Below the pieces are notes generated by a model that saw only the letters and a list, made by a program, of their open reading frames with translations, searched no databases and had not been told where the DNA came from. This document shows positions 17,710-25,653 of a DNA stretch of 42,773 bases, in pieces. This DNA comes from Paracoccaceae bacterium. GTDB taxonomy: Bacteria > Pseudomonadota > Alphaproteobacteria > Rhodobacterales > Rhodobacteraceae. A program made the translations under genes and the position numbers. Each line of letters starts with the position of its first letter. Position 1 is the stretch's first letter. The stretch is taken from the NCBI GenBank assembly GCA_947476475.1, contig CANJQT010000023.1, positions 1 to 42,773 of the forward strand. Direction: 5' to 3'.

Positions 17710-19122
17710 TTAAACAGGAAGATCATCAGGCGGATTGTCAAGAAGCTCTGCGATCTTGGTCAAAGCAGACATGAAATCACTTTCCGGAACCGCTCCGGCC
17801 AACGCGATTCTCACGGCATTGGGCGCGCGCCCATCGGTCAACGCATATTCGTCAGCAGACCGGATCAACACCCCCGAGGCTTCCGCCAAGCGCGTGAAAG
17901 TCGAGGCGCGCCACCCCCTCGGCATCGGCAGCCAGATGAAGCTCAACCCCTTTTGCCAACGCATGTCATGTCGGCCAAGGATATTGAGCGCAAGCTCCAG
18001 CCGGCGGGCAAAAGCTGCCTGCACGAGGTCACGCAGACGCGCAGCCTCGCCCGAACGAAACAGGGCGTATACAATATCGGAAACCGGGCGGGGCAGACCG
18101 AAGTAGCTGTGCTGCGTGGCAAGGCGTGCCGCTTCCCCCAGCCCGGTTGGGCAGACAATCGCGCCAAACCGAAGGCCAGCAGAAATGCTCTTGGAAATGC
18201 TGGTTACATGCCACGTCCGTTCGGGGGCCAGCGCGCGCAAGGACGGTCCTGTGGCCTGTGCCACAGAATAACAATTATCTTCGATGATCTGAAGGTCGTG
18301 GGCACGCGCAACTTGTACCAACGCAATCCGGCGCTCTAGGCTCATGCAGGCAGCCGTCGGGTTTTGCGCGTCCGGCGTCACGCATACAATCCTGCCGCCA
18401 TAACGCCGACATGCCGCATCAAGCGCTTCGGGAATCATGCCTTCCGAATCCAATGCCACCGGCGCGACTTCGGCACGGTTAAGCCGCGCCGCACGCCGGA
18501 ACCCGGCATAGGCTAGCTCTTCGCAAAACACATAGGGTCGATCGCCACGCAAGCAGCACTGCAAGGCTATTCCCACTGCATTCTGACCGCCGAGGGTCAG
18601 CGCCATGTCGTCCGCGCCAAACGACCCCAATGCCTGATCCCCCAGCCAATCCGCGTAAGCCTGGCGCAATGGAACGTCCCGGCGAAGGCTGGGGTACTCC
18701 AGGTGATCCGGACCCAGATGGCCGGCAATCTGTATCAATATCGCTGAAATTGCGGCGCCCTGCCCCACATCCGGCAACTGTGGTGATCGCAGGTCCACGA
18801 TCGGCTGGGTTACCGCAGCAATACGATCGGCATCCAACTCTTCGAAAATCGGATGAGTGGGTCCAAGCCGCGGCGCCCGCGCGGCCACGAAGGTGCCGCG
18901 TCCCACTGTTGCTTCAAGCAACCCCTCATGGGTCACGATCTGATAGGCACGAGCCACGGTGCCGGGCGTAATAGCCAATTGCCACGCCAATTCTCGCACC
19001 GGCGGCAAGCGACTGCCTTCGGTCAATTCACCCCGGCGCACGGCATCGCGCAAAGCACGGGAAAGGGCCAAATACTTCGGCCCATCAAATTGTGTCAGGT
19101 CAGGCCGCCAAATTGTGGTCAT
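17710..19122 (-). CDS. MocR-family (GntR plus aminotransferase fold) transcriptional regulator
   Basis: A 470-residue PLP-sensing regulator. The N-terminal GntR winged helix spans about 14-80 (PKYLALSRALRDAVRRGELTEG, then LPPVRELAWQLAITPGTVARAY). A type I aminotransferase domain fills about 110-470, with the PLP-binding set visible: Asn254 in DAQNPTA, Asp282 in EDNCYS and Schiff-base Lys311 in SISKSISAG. The ATG at 19122 is chosen over a GTG one codon earlier. It is divergent from the DUF1127 gene and lies just upstream of, and in line with, the ABC operon, so either could be its target. Its effector is unknown. Confidence 0.9.
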   Translation of the reverse strand: MTTIWRPDLTQFDGPKYLALSRALRDAVRRGELTEGSRLPPVRELAWQLAITPGTVARAYQIVTHEGLLEATVGRGTFVAARAPRLGPTHPIFEELDADRIAAVTQPIVDLRSPQLPDVGQGAAISAILIQIAGHLGPDHLEYPSLRRDVPLRQAYADWLGDQALGSFGADDMALTLGGQNAVGIALQCCLRGDRPYVFCEELAYAGFRRAARLNRAEVAPVALDSEGMIPEALDAACRRYGGRIVCVTPDAQNPTAACMSLERRIALVQVARAHDLQIIEDNCYSVAQATGPSLRALAPERTWHVTSISKSISAGLRFGAIVCPTGLGEAARLATQHSYFGLPRPVSDIVYALFRSGEAARLRDLVQAAFARRLELALNILGRHDMRWQKGLSFIWLPMPRGWRASTFTRLAEASGVLIRSADEYALTDGRAPNAVRIALAGAVPESDFMSALTKIAELLDNPPDDLPV

Positions 19123-19163
19123 CACATTCCGTGATTGTCATAATTACAATGTTTCACTGGTAC

Positions 19164-19222
19164 ATTGTATCATCTTTTTGTAAGCATGCAACATAAGTTA
19201 ACTAGCTTTGTATTGATACAAT
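19164..19222. promoter_or_regulatory. candidate operator region between mocR and the DUF1127 gene
   Basis: TTGTAT at 19208-19213 and ATACAA at 19216-19221 form an inverted repeat with a 2-base centre. A further TTGTAT half-site at 19165-19170 lies 43 bp upstream in the same orientation as the left arm. The palindrome is 2 bases before the AGGTG ribosome site of the DUF1127 gene, so binding there could block its expression. The divergent MocR regulator is the obvious candidate binder, but this is inference. Confidence 0.45.
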
Positions 19223-19232
19223 AGGTGCAGAC

Positions 19233-19445
19233 ATGACAAGCTTTAGCAAAATTGCGGTCAACAAACGCAGCCCGATGGCCGGCCCGGGGATGACACTGGC
19301 CTTAACCACCTTTGTCACCCTTTGGCGGCAACGCATGCGCGCGCGCCGTGCCCTGTCACGTCTTGACGCCCATCTGCTGCGCGACATCGGTCTTGATCCC
19401 ATGACAGCAGAGCGCGAAGCAACGCGCCCTTTCTGGCAAGACTGA
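19233..19445 (+). CDS. DUF1127 small basic protein
   Basis: A 70-residue protein with the short arginine-rich DUF1127 motif in its second half (LSRLDAHLLRDIGLDP, about 41-56). The family is abundant in alphaproteobacteria. Some members there act in RNA turnover, phosphate or carbon physiology, and stress responses, but the role of this one is unknown. It has an AGGTG ribosome site and its own strong terminator at 19487. The N-terminal 25 residues are weakly hydrophobic and not obviously a membrane anchor. It is divergent from the MocR gene, from which it is separated by an AT-rich region with inverted repeats. Confidence 0.85.
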   Translation: MTSFSKIAVNKRSPMAGPGMTLALTTFVTLWRQRMRARRALSRLDAHLLRDIGLDPMTAEREATRPFWQD

Positions 19446-19486
19446 CCGGACAGGCTACGCTTCCCCAGAGCGGACGCCTCTTCCTT

Positions 19487-19516
19487 GGCCGGGCCTCGTG
19501 CTCGGCCACTTTTTTT
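19487..19516 (+). terminator. intrinsic terminator of the DUF1127 gene
   Basis: GGCCGGGC (19487-19494) pairs with GCTCGGCC (19500-19507) around CTCGT with one G-U pair, followed by a seven-T run at 19510-19516. Confidence 0.85.
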
Positions 19517-19520
19517 CTGT

Positions 19521-20414
19521 CTATTTTGTGGCTACCTGGGAACAAAAGGACAGTATCTTTTCCTTTATGGGGCCCATATTTTCGATATTCCAATAGCCAA
19601 AGCGCCCCTTACTGTCGAAAATCTTTTCGCCATCTGCAAGCTTCAACAGTGCTTCGGGTTTGTATTGCGCACCATTAAACGTGATTGCAACAATCTCGCG
19701 CCGCCGCCGCATGACCCAAGGCAACCTGCATTTCAGCTTCAGAATCAGCCGCGATCTTGACAAGAATTCGCGCCGGAACATCACGCCAAGCGACGTAGGT
19801 ATTTTCTGCAATGTTGCCTGCGCGCACCAAGAAATGAAGACATCATCTATCGTCATATAGCGCGGAGCCCGAACACCACTTTCGTATAGGGCTTGAAATT
19901 GCTCAGCCAAGCTGGGCACTGCGGCAGAATGAAACGCAACAATCGAAGAATTGCCCGTTGCAAACCATCTTCCACCTGACAGCTTCCAGACCAGCCGCCG
20001 GACCGGGCCGAAACCAACAATGTTGCCGGGCGGAAGCATTAAATAATCATTCTCATTGCGCACCAGTGCAGCAATTTTACCGACATCGCCTACAACAACG
20101 GTATCAAGATCCAAAAAAACGCACGGCAAATCTTCTGGCAGGAATGGCCGGTGGAACATGGAAAGTTTCACTACATACCCGCCCCTGAAAAAATTAGGCG
20201 AACGAAAGAATTCCGGGATCAAGGACTGAACGACCACTGCGTCGATCGCGGTCCGGTAGCGATCTGTCACTAGCACAACCTTCGTGCAGCTCGTCGATTT
20301 CGACAGTACGGAACGCACAAGGACATTCACATAATCATCTGAATATTTGTCGCCCCACAAGGCAAGCACAAGGCACCAGTTGCGAGCTGAGTTTTCTGCT
20401 GACAGAATCTGCAT
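19521..20414 (-). CDS. glycosyltransferase, GT8-like
   Basis: A 297-residue soluble protein with an N-terminal strand (WCLVLALWGDKYSDDY) typical of GT8-like enzymes and a metal-binding DXD at 102-104 in VFLDLDTVVVGD. NSSIVAFHS near 175 and TIDDVFISW near 208 match the region that usually contacts donor and acceptor. A basic stretch (CRLPWVMRRRREI) near 230-245 could touch membranes. Base composition is visibly lower in GC than neighbours (26 G/C of 60 in 20041-20100), suggesting later acquisition. It sits alone between the DUF1127 terminator and the ribosomal operon. The sugar and acceptor are unknown; lipopolysaccharide or capsule work is a guess. Confidence 0.75.
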   Translation of the reverse strand: MQILSAENSARNWCLVLALWGDKYSDDYVNVLVRSVLSKSTSCTKVVLVTDRYRTAIDAVVVQSLIPEFFRSPNFFRGGYVVKLSMFHRPFLPEDLPCVFLDLDTVVVGDVGKIAALVRNENDYLMLPPGNIVGFGPVRRLVWKLSGGRWFATGNSSIVAFHSAAVPSLAEQFQALYESGVRAPRYMTIDDVFISWCAQATLQKIPTSLGVMFRREFLSRSRLILKLKCRLPWVMRRRREIVAITFNGAQYKPEALLKLADGEKIFDSKGRFGYWNIENMGPIKEKILSFCSQVATK

Positions 20415-20555
20415 CTAGCTCAACTTCCCCAACTATCATGCGTGAGCAATACGAGTGCTTTTGTTTCAGCTAGCATAAGTCCATTAAGAAAGAATAAATC
20501 CGCAAATGGTTGCCCGCAACTGCTGTCGCGGCGCTCGATCCACAGGCGGAAATGA

Positions 20556-20580
20556 AAAAGCGCGGTAAAACCGCGCTTTT
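20556..20580 (-). terminator. intrinsic terminator of rplM-rpsI
   Basis: A GCGCGGT/ACCGCGC stem (20560-20566 with 20570-20576) around AAA, flanked by A and T runs, lies 32 bp past the rpsI stop. Read leftward the stem ends in TTTTTCATTT. Confidence 0.88.
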
Positions 20581-20611
20581 CCCAAAGTAGATTCGTATTG
20601 CGTCCAGAAAC

Positions 20612-21097
20612 TCAGCGCTTCGAGAACTGGAAGCTCTTACGGGCTTTCGCCTTGCCGTACTTCTTGCGTTCAACGACACGGCTGTCGCGGGTCAGGAAGC
20701 CTGCCGCTTTCAGGGCGCCGCGCAGCGTCGGTTCGTAAAGCTGAAGCGCCTTCGAAATGCCGTGCTTGACCGCGCCGGCTTGACCCGAAAGGCCGCCACC
20801 GGCAACAGTTGCGAACACGTCGAACTGACCGTCGACATTGGCAACCGTGAACGGCTGACGCAGGATCATCTGCAGAACCGGGCGCGCGAAGTAGACGGCC
20901 ATTTCCTTGCCGTTCACAACCACTTTGCCCGAACCCGGCTTGATCCAGACGCGGGCAACCGCATCCTTGCGCTTGCCCGTTGCGTAGGAACGACCCAGCT
21001 TGTCGCGCTGCGGAGCCCGGGGGGCAACCACTTCAGCAACCGGCGCTGCCGCGACGGCGGCCTTCAGATCGTCGAGAGATTTGATTTCGTCGGCCAT
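20612..21097 (-). CDS. rpsI: 30S ribosomal protein S9
   Basis: Small-subunit protein whose C-terminal arginine contacts P-site tRNA. The 161 residues consist of an alphaproteobacterial N-terminal extension rich in Ala/Val (1-32) and the S9 core ([20 protein letters not shown] near 38-57, then [15 protein letters not shown] near 100). It ends with the canonical basic tail [11 protein letters not shown]. It begins one base after the rplM stop, so the pair is co-transcribed, and it ends before a clear terminator. Confidence 0.98.
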   Translation of the reverse strand: MADEIKSLDDLKAAVAAAPVAEVVAPRAPQRDKLGRSYATGKRKDAVARVWIKPGSGKVVVNGKEMAVYFARPVLQMILRQPFTVANVDGQFDVFATVAGGGLSGQAGAVKHGISKALQLYEPTLRGALKAAGFLTRDSRVVERKKYGKAKARKSFQFSKR

Positions 21098-21098
21098 C

Positions 21099-21563
21099 TT
21101 ATGCGCTCCGGGTGTTCTTCGGGTTCATCAGCTTGACGTCCAGGACATCGGGCTGCTGAGCTTCATGCGGATGGGCGGCCCCTGCATAGACGCGCAGGTT
21201 GGTCATCTGCTGACGGCCCAGACGGTTGCGGGTGATCATGCGTTCGACCGCCTTCATCACGACGCGCTCGGGGTGGTTGCCATCCAGCACCTGGGCGGCG
21301 GTGCGGAACTTGATCCCGCCCGGATGGCCAGTGTGCCAGTAATAACGCTTGTCGGCGCGCTTGTTGCCCGTCATCTGCACCTTGTCGGCATTGATGACGA
21401 TGACATTGTCACCCATGTCCATGTGGGGGGTGAATGTCGGCTTGTGCTTGCCGCGCAGGCGGTTGGCGACGATCACGGCAAGACGGCCCAGAACAACGCC
21501 TTCGGCGTCGATCAGGATCCATTTCTTTTCGATCTCCGCCGGTTTTGCGGTGTAAGTTTTCAT
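21099..21563 (-). CDS. rplM: 50S ribosomal protein L13
   Basis: Large-subunit assembly protein, 154 residues, normal length. Typical blocks are [16 protein letters not shown] (14-29), the [24 protein letters not shown] stretch near 35-58, and [15 protein letters not shown] near 104-118. The ATG is preceded by GAAGG. It is the first gene of the rplM-rpsI operon. A TTGACG promoter candidate with an AT-rich upstream region lies about 65-95 bp before the start. Confidence 0.98.
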   Translation of the reverse strand: MKTYTAKPAEIEKKWILIDAEGVVLGRLAVIVANRLRGKHKPTFTPHMDMGDNVIVINADKVQMTGNKRADKRYYWHTGHPGGIKFRTAAQVLDGNHPERVVMKAVERMITRNRLGRQQMTNLRVYAGAAHPHEAQQPDVLDVKLMNPKNTRSA

Positions 21564-21627
21564 AGTCAGACCTTCGGGTTACGGGTCATAAAGGGCGCCC
21601 AAACGGGAGCCCAAGATCGGATGGGGG

Positions 21628-21656
21628 CTTCTCCTGCATTTCGCGCGGCGCGTCAA
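21628..21656 (-). promoter_or_regulatory. candidate rplM-rpsI promoter
   Basis: On the minus strand TTGACG (21656-21651) is followed after 17 bases by GAGAAG (21633-21628), a weak -10. An AT-rich stretch (about 21665-21700) directly upstream could act as an UP element, as suits a ribosomal operon. Confidence 0.4.
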
Positions 21657-21713
21657 GGGCTGCTGACAATATTTAATTACGTAAATTCAATATGTTAGAA
21701 TGGCGGTACTATT

Positions 21714-22154
21714 TTACCCCACGCGCGCCGCACTTTTCATCGACGGAATCGAAAAAGTCAGCCCGGCGCGGGCCACAACCTCGTCCTGTCCCTCAGATCT
21801 GATCAACACATCGCCTGATGCCAGTTGACGGCCAATCTTCAATATCCGCGCCTCGCCCAGCAGATCGGCATCGGGCATCGGCTTGCGCAGGAAATCAATC
21901 GCCACGTTGGTCGTCACTGCCAGTGCTTCGGGGCCGATCCGCGACATCAACGCGAAATAAAAGGCCACATCGGCCAACCCGAACATCGACGGGCCCGACA
22001 CCGTTCCACCCGGCCGCAAATGCTTGTCGCTCACCATCAACCGCAGAACGATTCCCTCCGGCGTCAGTCGTTCGACTGCAAAGTCATCCTTCACTTGCGG
22101 GAAAGTAACTTGCAGAAAATCGTGCAGGTCTGCCTCGGTAAGGATAGCTCGCAT
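21714..22154 (-). CDS. PaaI-family hotdog thioesterase
   Basis: A 146-residue acyl-CoA thioesterase of the single-hotdog PaaI/4HBT type. Landmarks are the helix region HLRPGGTVSGPSMFGLADVA near 45-64, where the catalytic acidic residue and the CoA-binding backbone lie, and TTNVAIDFLRKP near 85-96, conserved in the family. I chose the ATG at 22154; the longer open frame upstream runs over the divergent hydratase gene and shows no similarity. Its start is 54 bp from the divergent enoyl-CoA hydratase-like gene, and both handle acyl-CoAs, so shared regulation is plausible. Substrate unknown. Confidence 0.85.
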   Translation of the reverse strand: MRAILTEADLHDFLQVTFPQVKDDFAVERLTPEGIVLRLMVSDKHLRPGGTVSGPSMFGLADVAFYFALMSRIGPEALAVTTNVAIDFLRKPMPDADLLGEARILKIGRQLASGDVLIRSEGQDEVVARAGLTFSIPSMKSAARVG

Positions 22155-22208
22155 CTTTCGCCCCGGGTGAACTGCGACTAAGCTGTCGGCAAAACGGGAG
22201 AATGGCAA

Positions 22209-22997
22209 GTGACGGAACTCTTGATCCTGAAATCCAAGCACTCCGGGGTAGCAACCCTGACCTTGAATTCCCCCGACAGCTATAACGCTCTTTCGACGGC
22301 GATGTTGACGGCCCTGCGCGCCGAACTCGCGGCACTTGCCAAAGACGCCAACACGCGGGTCGTGGTGCTGAAGGCGGCGGGCAAGGCTTTTTGCGCGGGC
22401 CATGATCTGAAAGAGATGCAGGCGGCGCGTCAGGCCCCTGACAAGGGCCGCAACTTTTACGAGGCGCTTTTTGGGCTGTGCTCCGAAGTGATGCAGATGA
22501 TACCCGCCCTGCCCCAGCCAGTGATTGCGTCTGTGCACGGAATTGCCACCGCGGCGGGCTGCCAGCTGGTGGCTAGCTGTGACATGGCCATCGCCGCGCA
22601 GGGCGTGCGCTTTGGCGTGAATGGCGTGAACATCGGGCTGTTTTGTTCGACGCCAATGGTGGCCCTATCGCGCAATGTGCCCCGCAAGATCGCGTTCGAG
22701 ATGCTGACCACCGGCCAATTCATCGACTCCGCGCGTGCGGCAGAGGTCGGGCTGGTGAACCGCGTGGTGCCCGCCGACCGTTTGACCGAAGAAACACAGG
22801 CATTGGCGCAGCTGGTTGCCGGAAAACTGACGGCAGCCGTGAAGATCGGCAAGCGGGCCTTCTATGATCAGATGGCGATGCCCTTGGCCGACGCTTACGC
22901 CCATGCGGGCCGTGTGATTGTGGAAAACATGCTGTGGCGCGACACCGAAGAAGGCATCAGCGCCTTTCTGGAAAAGCGCGCCCCAGACTGGTCTTAA
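22209..22997 (+). CDS. enoyl-CoA hydratase/isomerase family protein, ECHDC3-like
   Basis: A 262-residue crotonase-fold protein. It keeps the CoA-binding and oxyanion elements (KAFCAGHDLKEM at about 60-71, HGIATAAGCQLVASCDM near 110-126). The two glutamates that act as acid and base in true enoyl-CoA hydratases are absent: the first position is Gln in AGCQLV, and the second falls in FGVNGVNIGLFCSTP, which lacks Glu. This is the pattern of the ECHDC3 subgroup, whose reaction is poorly defined. The start is a GTG behind GGGAGAA. It overlaps the convergent MFS gene end by 4 bp. Calling it a beta-oxidation hydratase would be unsafe. Confidence 0.88.
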   Translation: MTELLILKSKHSGVATLTLNSPDSYNALSTAMLTALRAELAALAKDANTRVVVLKAAGKAFCAGHDLKEMQAARQAPDKGRNFYEALFGLCSEVMQMIPALPQPVIASVHGIATAAGCQLVASCDMAIAAQGVRFGVNGVNIGLFCSTPMVALSRNVPRKIAFEMLTTGQFIDSARAAEVGLVNRVVPADRLTEETQALAQLVAGKLTAAVKIGKRAFYDQMAMPLADAYAHAGRVIVENMLWRDTEEGISAFLEKRAPDWS

Positions 22998-24184
22998 CCC
23001 TGCCGCACGGCTGCAGGCTTTATGGCGGCCCAAACGCCCATCGCCAATAGTGCCAGCCCCGCACAGACGCCGATTACCAGCCCTGGACCGCCTGCCGTAA
23101 GCAACCAGGCACCCACCAACGGACCCGCCGCCGAGGCCAGGATAGGTGATATGGCAATTACGCCTGAAACCGCGCCAAACCCCTCTCGCCCCAGATGTTC
23201 GGCAATCAGAACCGGGCGCATGATCGACATGATGCCGATCCCTGCCCCCTGACAGGCCGCAGTCAGGAAGATCGCGGCGGGCGCCACTCCGGCCAACCAA
23301 AGCGCCGCCGCACCGGTCAACAATCCGGCAAGCGACAAGTAGGTCGCGCGCCGATTGCCCACGCGCGCCTCGTTCAGCATCAACAGAAACCGCCCCAAGA
23401 CCTGACACGGGCCAATTGTCGCGGCGGCTAGTGTCACCATCCCGGCACTCGCGCCGCGCGAACCGAACAGTTCCAGCACATAGGTGATCAGGATGCCGTG
23501 GTTAAGATAAGTCAGCCCAAGGATTGCAGCGATGCCCCAGAAGGCCGGTTTGGCCAATGAGATGCGGACCATGCCATGCGGGGCGGCGCTGCGCTCGGCC
23601 CCGGCAAGCACGGTATTGGCCCGCAATATCCGCGCGCCTATCAGGTTTGCAGGCACGCCGACGAAGATCATCAGGCAGGCAAAACCGATCAGCGCGCCCG
23701 AGGCCCCGAAGGCCGCTGCAAGCCAATGGCCCAGCGGGAAGGATAGGGTTCCGGCAAAGCCCGCCACCAATGTCACCCGCACGATAGCGGCGCGGGCGCT
23801 GTCGCCCAGACGGCGGGTCAGGAAGGCAAAGCAGGTTTCATAAAGGCACCCGGCCTGCGCCACGCCGACCAGCGCCCAAAGGACCAGCCACCAGAAGGGG
23901 CTGGCAGCAAACCCCATCAACGCGATGGCCAGCGCCGCCGGAACCGGCAGGAAGGCCAGCATCTCGCCGCCCAGGCCCCTGTCCACCAGCCGCCCGGTGA
24001 AGGGGGCGAGCAAAGCCATGAGCAGAAAAGAAATCGTCGGCCCCATCGCCAGCGTGGCTTTCGACCAACCTGTCGCCGCCTCCAGATCCGGCAGGATCGC
24101 GGGAAAGGAATAATAGACGCCGGAATAGGTCATGGTCTGGCCGATGGCCAAAAGCAGAACCGCGCGTTTCTGTGCCCCTGTCAA
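22994..24184 (-). CDS. MFS transporter
   Basis: A major facilitator of 396 residues with about 12 hydrophobic segments, beginning with AVLLLAIGQTMTYSGVYYSF (8-27) and GPTISFLLMALLAPFTGRLVDRGLGG near 48-73, which includes the helix 2-3 loop motif. The start is a TTG overlapping the carboxypeptidase stop (TTGA), in line with the coupled gene borders before it; the next ATG lies inside the first helix, so an earlier start is needed. It is the last gene of a ctaA-M32-MFS operon. Its substrate cannot be told; the family includes monocarboxylate-type carriers of similar length. Confidence 0.85.
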   Translation of the reverse strand: MTGAQKRAVLLLAIGQTMTYSGVYYSFPAILPDLEAATGWSKATLAMGPTISFLLMALLAPFTGRLVDRGLGGEMLAFLPVPAALAIALMGFAASPFWWLVLWALVGVAQAGCLYETCFAFLTRRLGDSARAAIVRVTLVAGFAGTLSFPLGHWLAAAFGASGALIGFACLMIFVGVPANLIGARILRANTVLAGAERSAAPHGMVRISLAKPAFWGIAAILGLTYLNHGILITYVLELFGSRGASAGMVTLAAATIGPCQVLGRFLLMLNEARVGNRRATYLSLAGLLTGAAALWLAGVAPAAIFLTAACQGAGIGIMSIMRPVLIAEHLGREGFGAVSGVIAISPILASAAGPLVGAWLLTAGGPGLVIGVCAGLALLAMGVWAAIKPAAVRQG

Positions 24185-25653
24185 AGCCGGTAGATCGCGC
24201 GGAACTTCTGCTCAAGGTAGGCCAGAAGCGGCTCGGCAGAGGGGGCAAAACCGCAGGCATGTTCGATCGTCGCCGCCGGCATGCGTAGGCCGCCATGCTG
24301 CTGAAGCCGGGCACGCAGCCAGTCGGTGGCCGGGCGCGCATCGCCGCGGGCAAGGCTGGCGTCCAGATCGGGCACCGCCTGCCGCAGGGCCTGATGCAGG
24401 CAGCCAGCATAGAGGTTGCCAAGCGAATAGGTGGGGAAATAGCCGATCAGGCCGCAAGACCAGTGGACATCCTGCAATATCCCGTTCGCGGGCTTGTCGA
24501 CCGCATAGCCGAAATCCCCGAGGAAGCGGGTATTCCACGCCTCTTCCAGATCTTTTACCCCCAGCCGGCCCGCGACCAGATCGCGTTCCAGATCAAAGCG
24601 CAGCATGATGTGAAGGTTATACTGCACCTCATCCGCTTCGGTGCGGATATAGCCGCGATGGACCTTGTTGACCGTGGCGTAGAAAGCATCAGCGGACGCC
24701 GCACCAAAATCACCGAACTTGGCCTGCATGCGCCCCATCAGCCATTCGGTGAAGGCGCGGCTGCGGCCCATCTGGTTTTCATAGATCCGGCTTTGGCTTT
24801 CATGGACGCCCATCGAGACGCCCTGCCCCAGAGGCGTCAGCAGATAGGCCTGATCAATCCCCAGTTCATAACAGGCGTGGCCCACCTCGTGGATCGTCGA
24901 GTAGACGCAGTTGAACGGGTCCTGTTCAGCGACCCGGGTGGTTATGCGCACGTCGTTGCCCGAGCCTGACGAGAAGGGATGCACCGCCAGATCAAGCCGC
25001 CCGCGCGTCCAGTCATAGCCGAAGGCGTCCGCGACCTCGCGCGCTAGGTCCATCTGGCCGGCTTGCGGGAACGTACCTGTCAGCGCGGCGGGCTGATGGG
25101 CGGCGCCCAGAACCGCCTCGCGCAGCGCCACCAGACGGGAGCGCATGGCGTCGAACATCGCTGCGATGTCGGCACCCGAGGCTTCGGGTTCGTAGTCATC
25201 CAATAGCGCATCATAGGCATCGCCGCCGTCGGCCAGCGCCTGACCCTTTTCGCGGATCAGCCCCACAACGTTTTCCAGCGTCGGCAGGAAAGCCGCCACG
25301 TCGTTATTCTCGCGCGCATCGGCCCAGACGCCTTGCGCCACACTGGTCACGCGCGCGATTTCGGTGGCGAGTTTCGCCGGAACCCGCGCGTTCTTCAGAT
25401 AGGATCGGCTGATCAGATCAAGCGCGCGGTTGCCCGCTGCGTCGGGGGTTTCTGCCGCTGCCAGCCAATCGACCAGCTTTGGGTCGGTGCGGCGCGCGTG
25501 CAGGACGCTTTCCATCGCGGCCATTTCCTCGCCCCGCTGTTCGGCGGAACCGCGCGGCATCACGGTTTCCTGATCCCAGCCCAAACGCCCAGCGATTTGC
25601 GCCAGCGCCTCGGTTTCGCGCTGGAAGGACATCAGATCATCAAATGCGGTCAT
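24181..25653 (-). CDS. carboxypeptidase, peptidase family M32
   Basis: Zinc or cobalt metallocarboxypeptidase of the thermostable Taq type, 490 residues, mostly helical. The HEVGH metal motif is at 255-259 and the third ligand Glu285 is in HESQSR. Other M32 signatures are the HPF motif at 225-227, the DVRITTR segment at 234-240 and the IRTEADEVQYNLHI block near 345. It lies in the cytosol and trims C-terminal residues from peptides. Its ATG overlaps the ctaA stop by 4 bases and its stop overlaps the MFS start, giving a tightly coupled operon. Why heme A synthesis and a peptidase are linked is unclear. Confidence 0.95.
   Translation of the reverse strand: MTAFDDLMSFQRETEALAQIAGRLGWDQETVMPRGSAEQRGEEMAAMESVLHARRTDPKLVDWLAAAETPDAAGNRALDLISRSYLKNARVPAKLATEIARVTSVAQGVWADARENNDVAAFLPTLENVVGLIREKGQALADGGDAYDALLDDYEPEASGADIAAMFDAMRSRLVALREAVLGAAHQPAALTGTFPQAGQMDLAREVADAFGYDWTRGRLDLAVHPFSSGSGNDVRITTRVAEQDPFNCVYSTIHEVGHACYELGIDQAYLLTPLGQGVSMGVHESQSRIYENQMGRSRAFTEWLMGRMQAKFGDFGAASADAFYATVNKVHRGYIRTEADEVQYNLHIMLRFDLERDLVAGRLGVKDLEEAWNTRFLGDFGYAVDKPANGILQDVHWSCGLIGYFPTYSLGNLYAGCLHQALRQAVPDLDASLARGDARPATDWLRARLQQHGGLRMPAATIEHACGFAPSAEPLLAYLEQKFRAIYRL

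Noticed and set aside
22155-22538. Long N-terminal extension of the thioesterase
   Set aside because: The extra frame runs across the divergent hydratase gene and its residues do not resemble the hotdog family; the ATG at 22154 fits the normal domain start.
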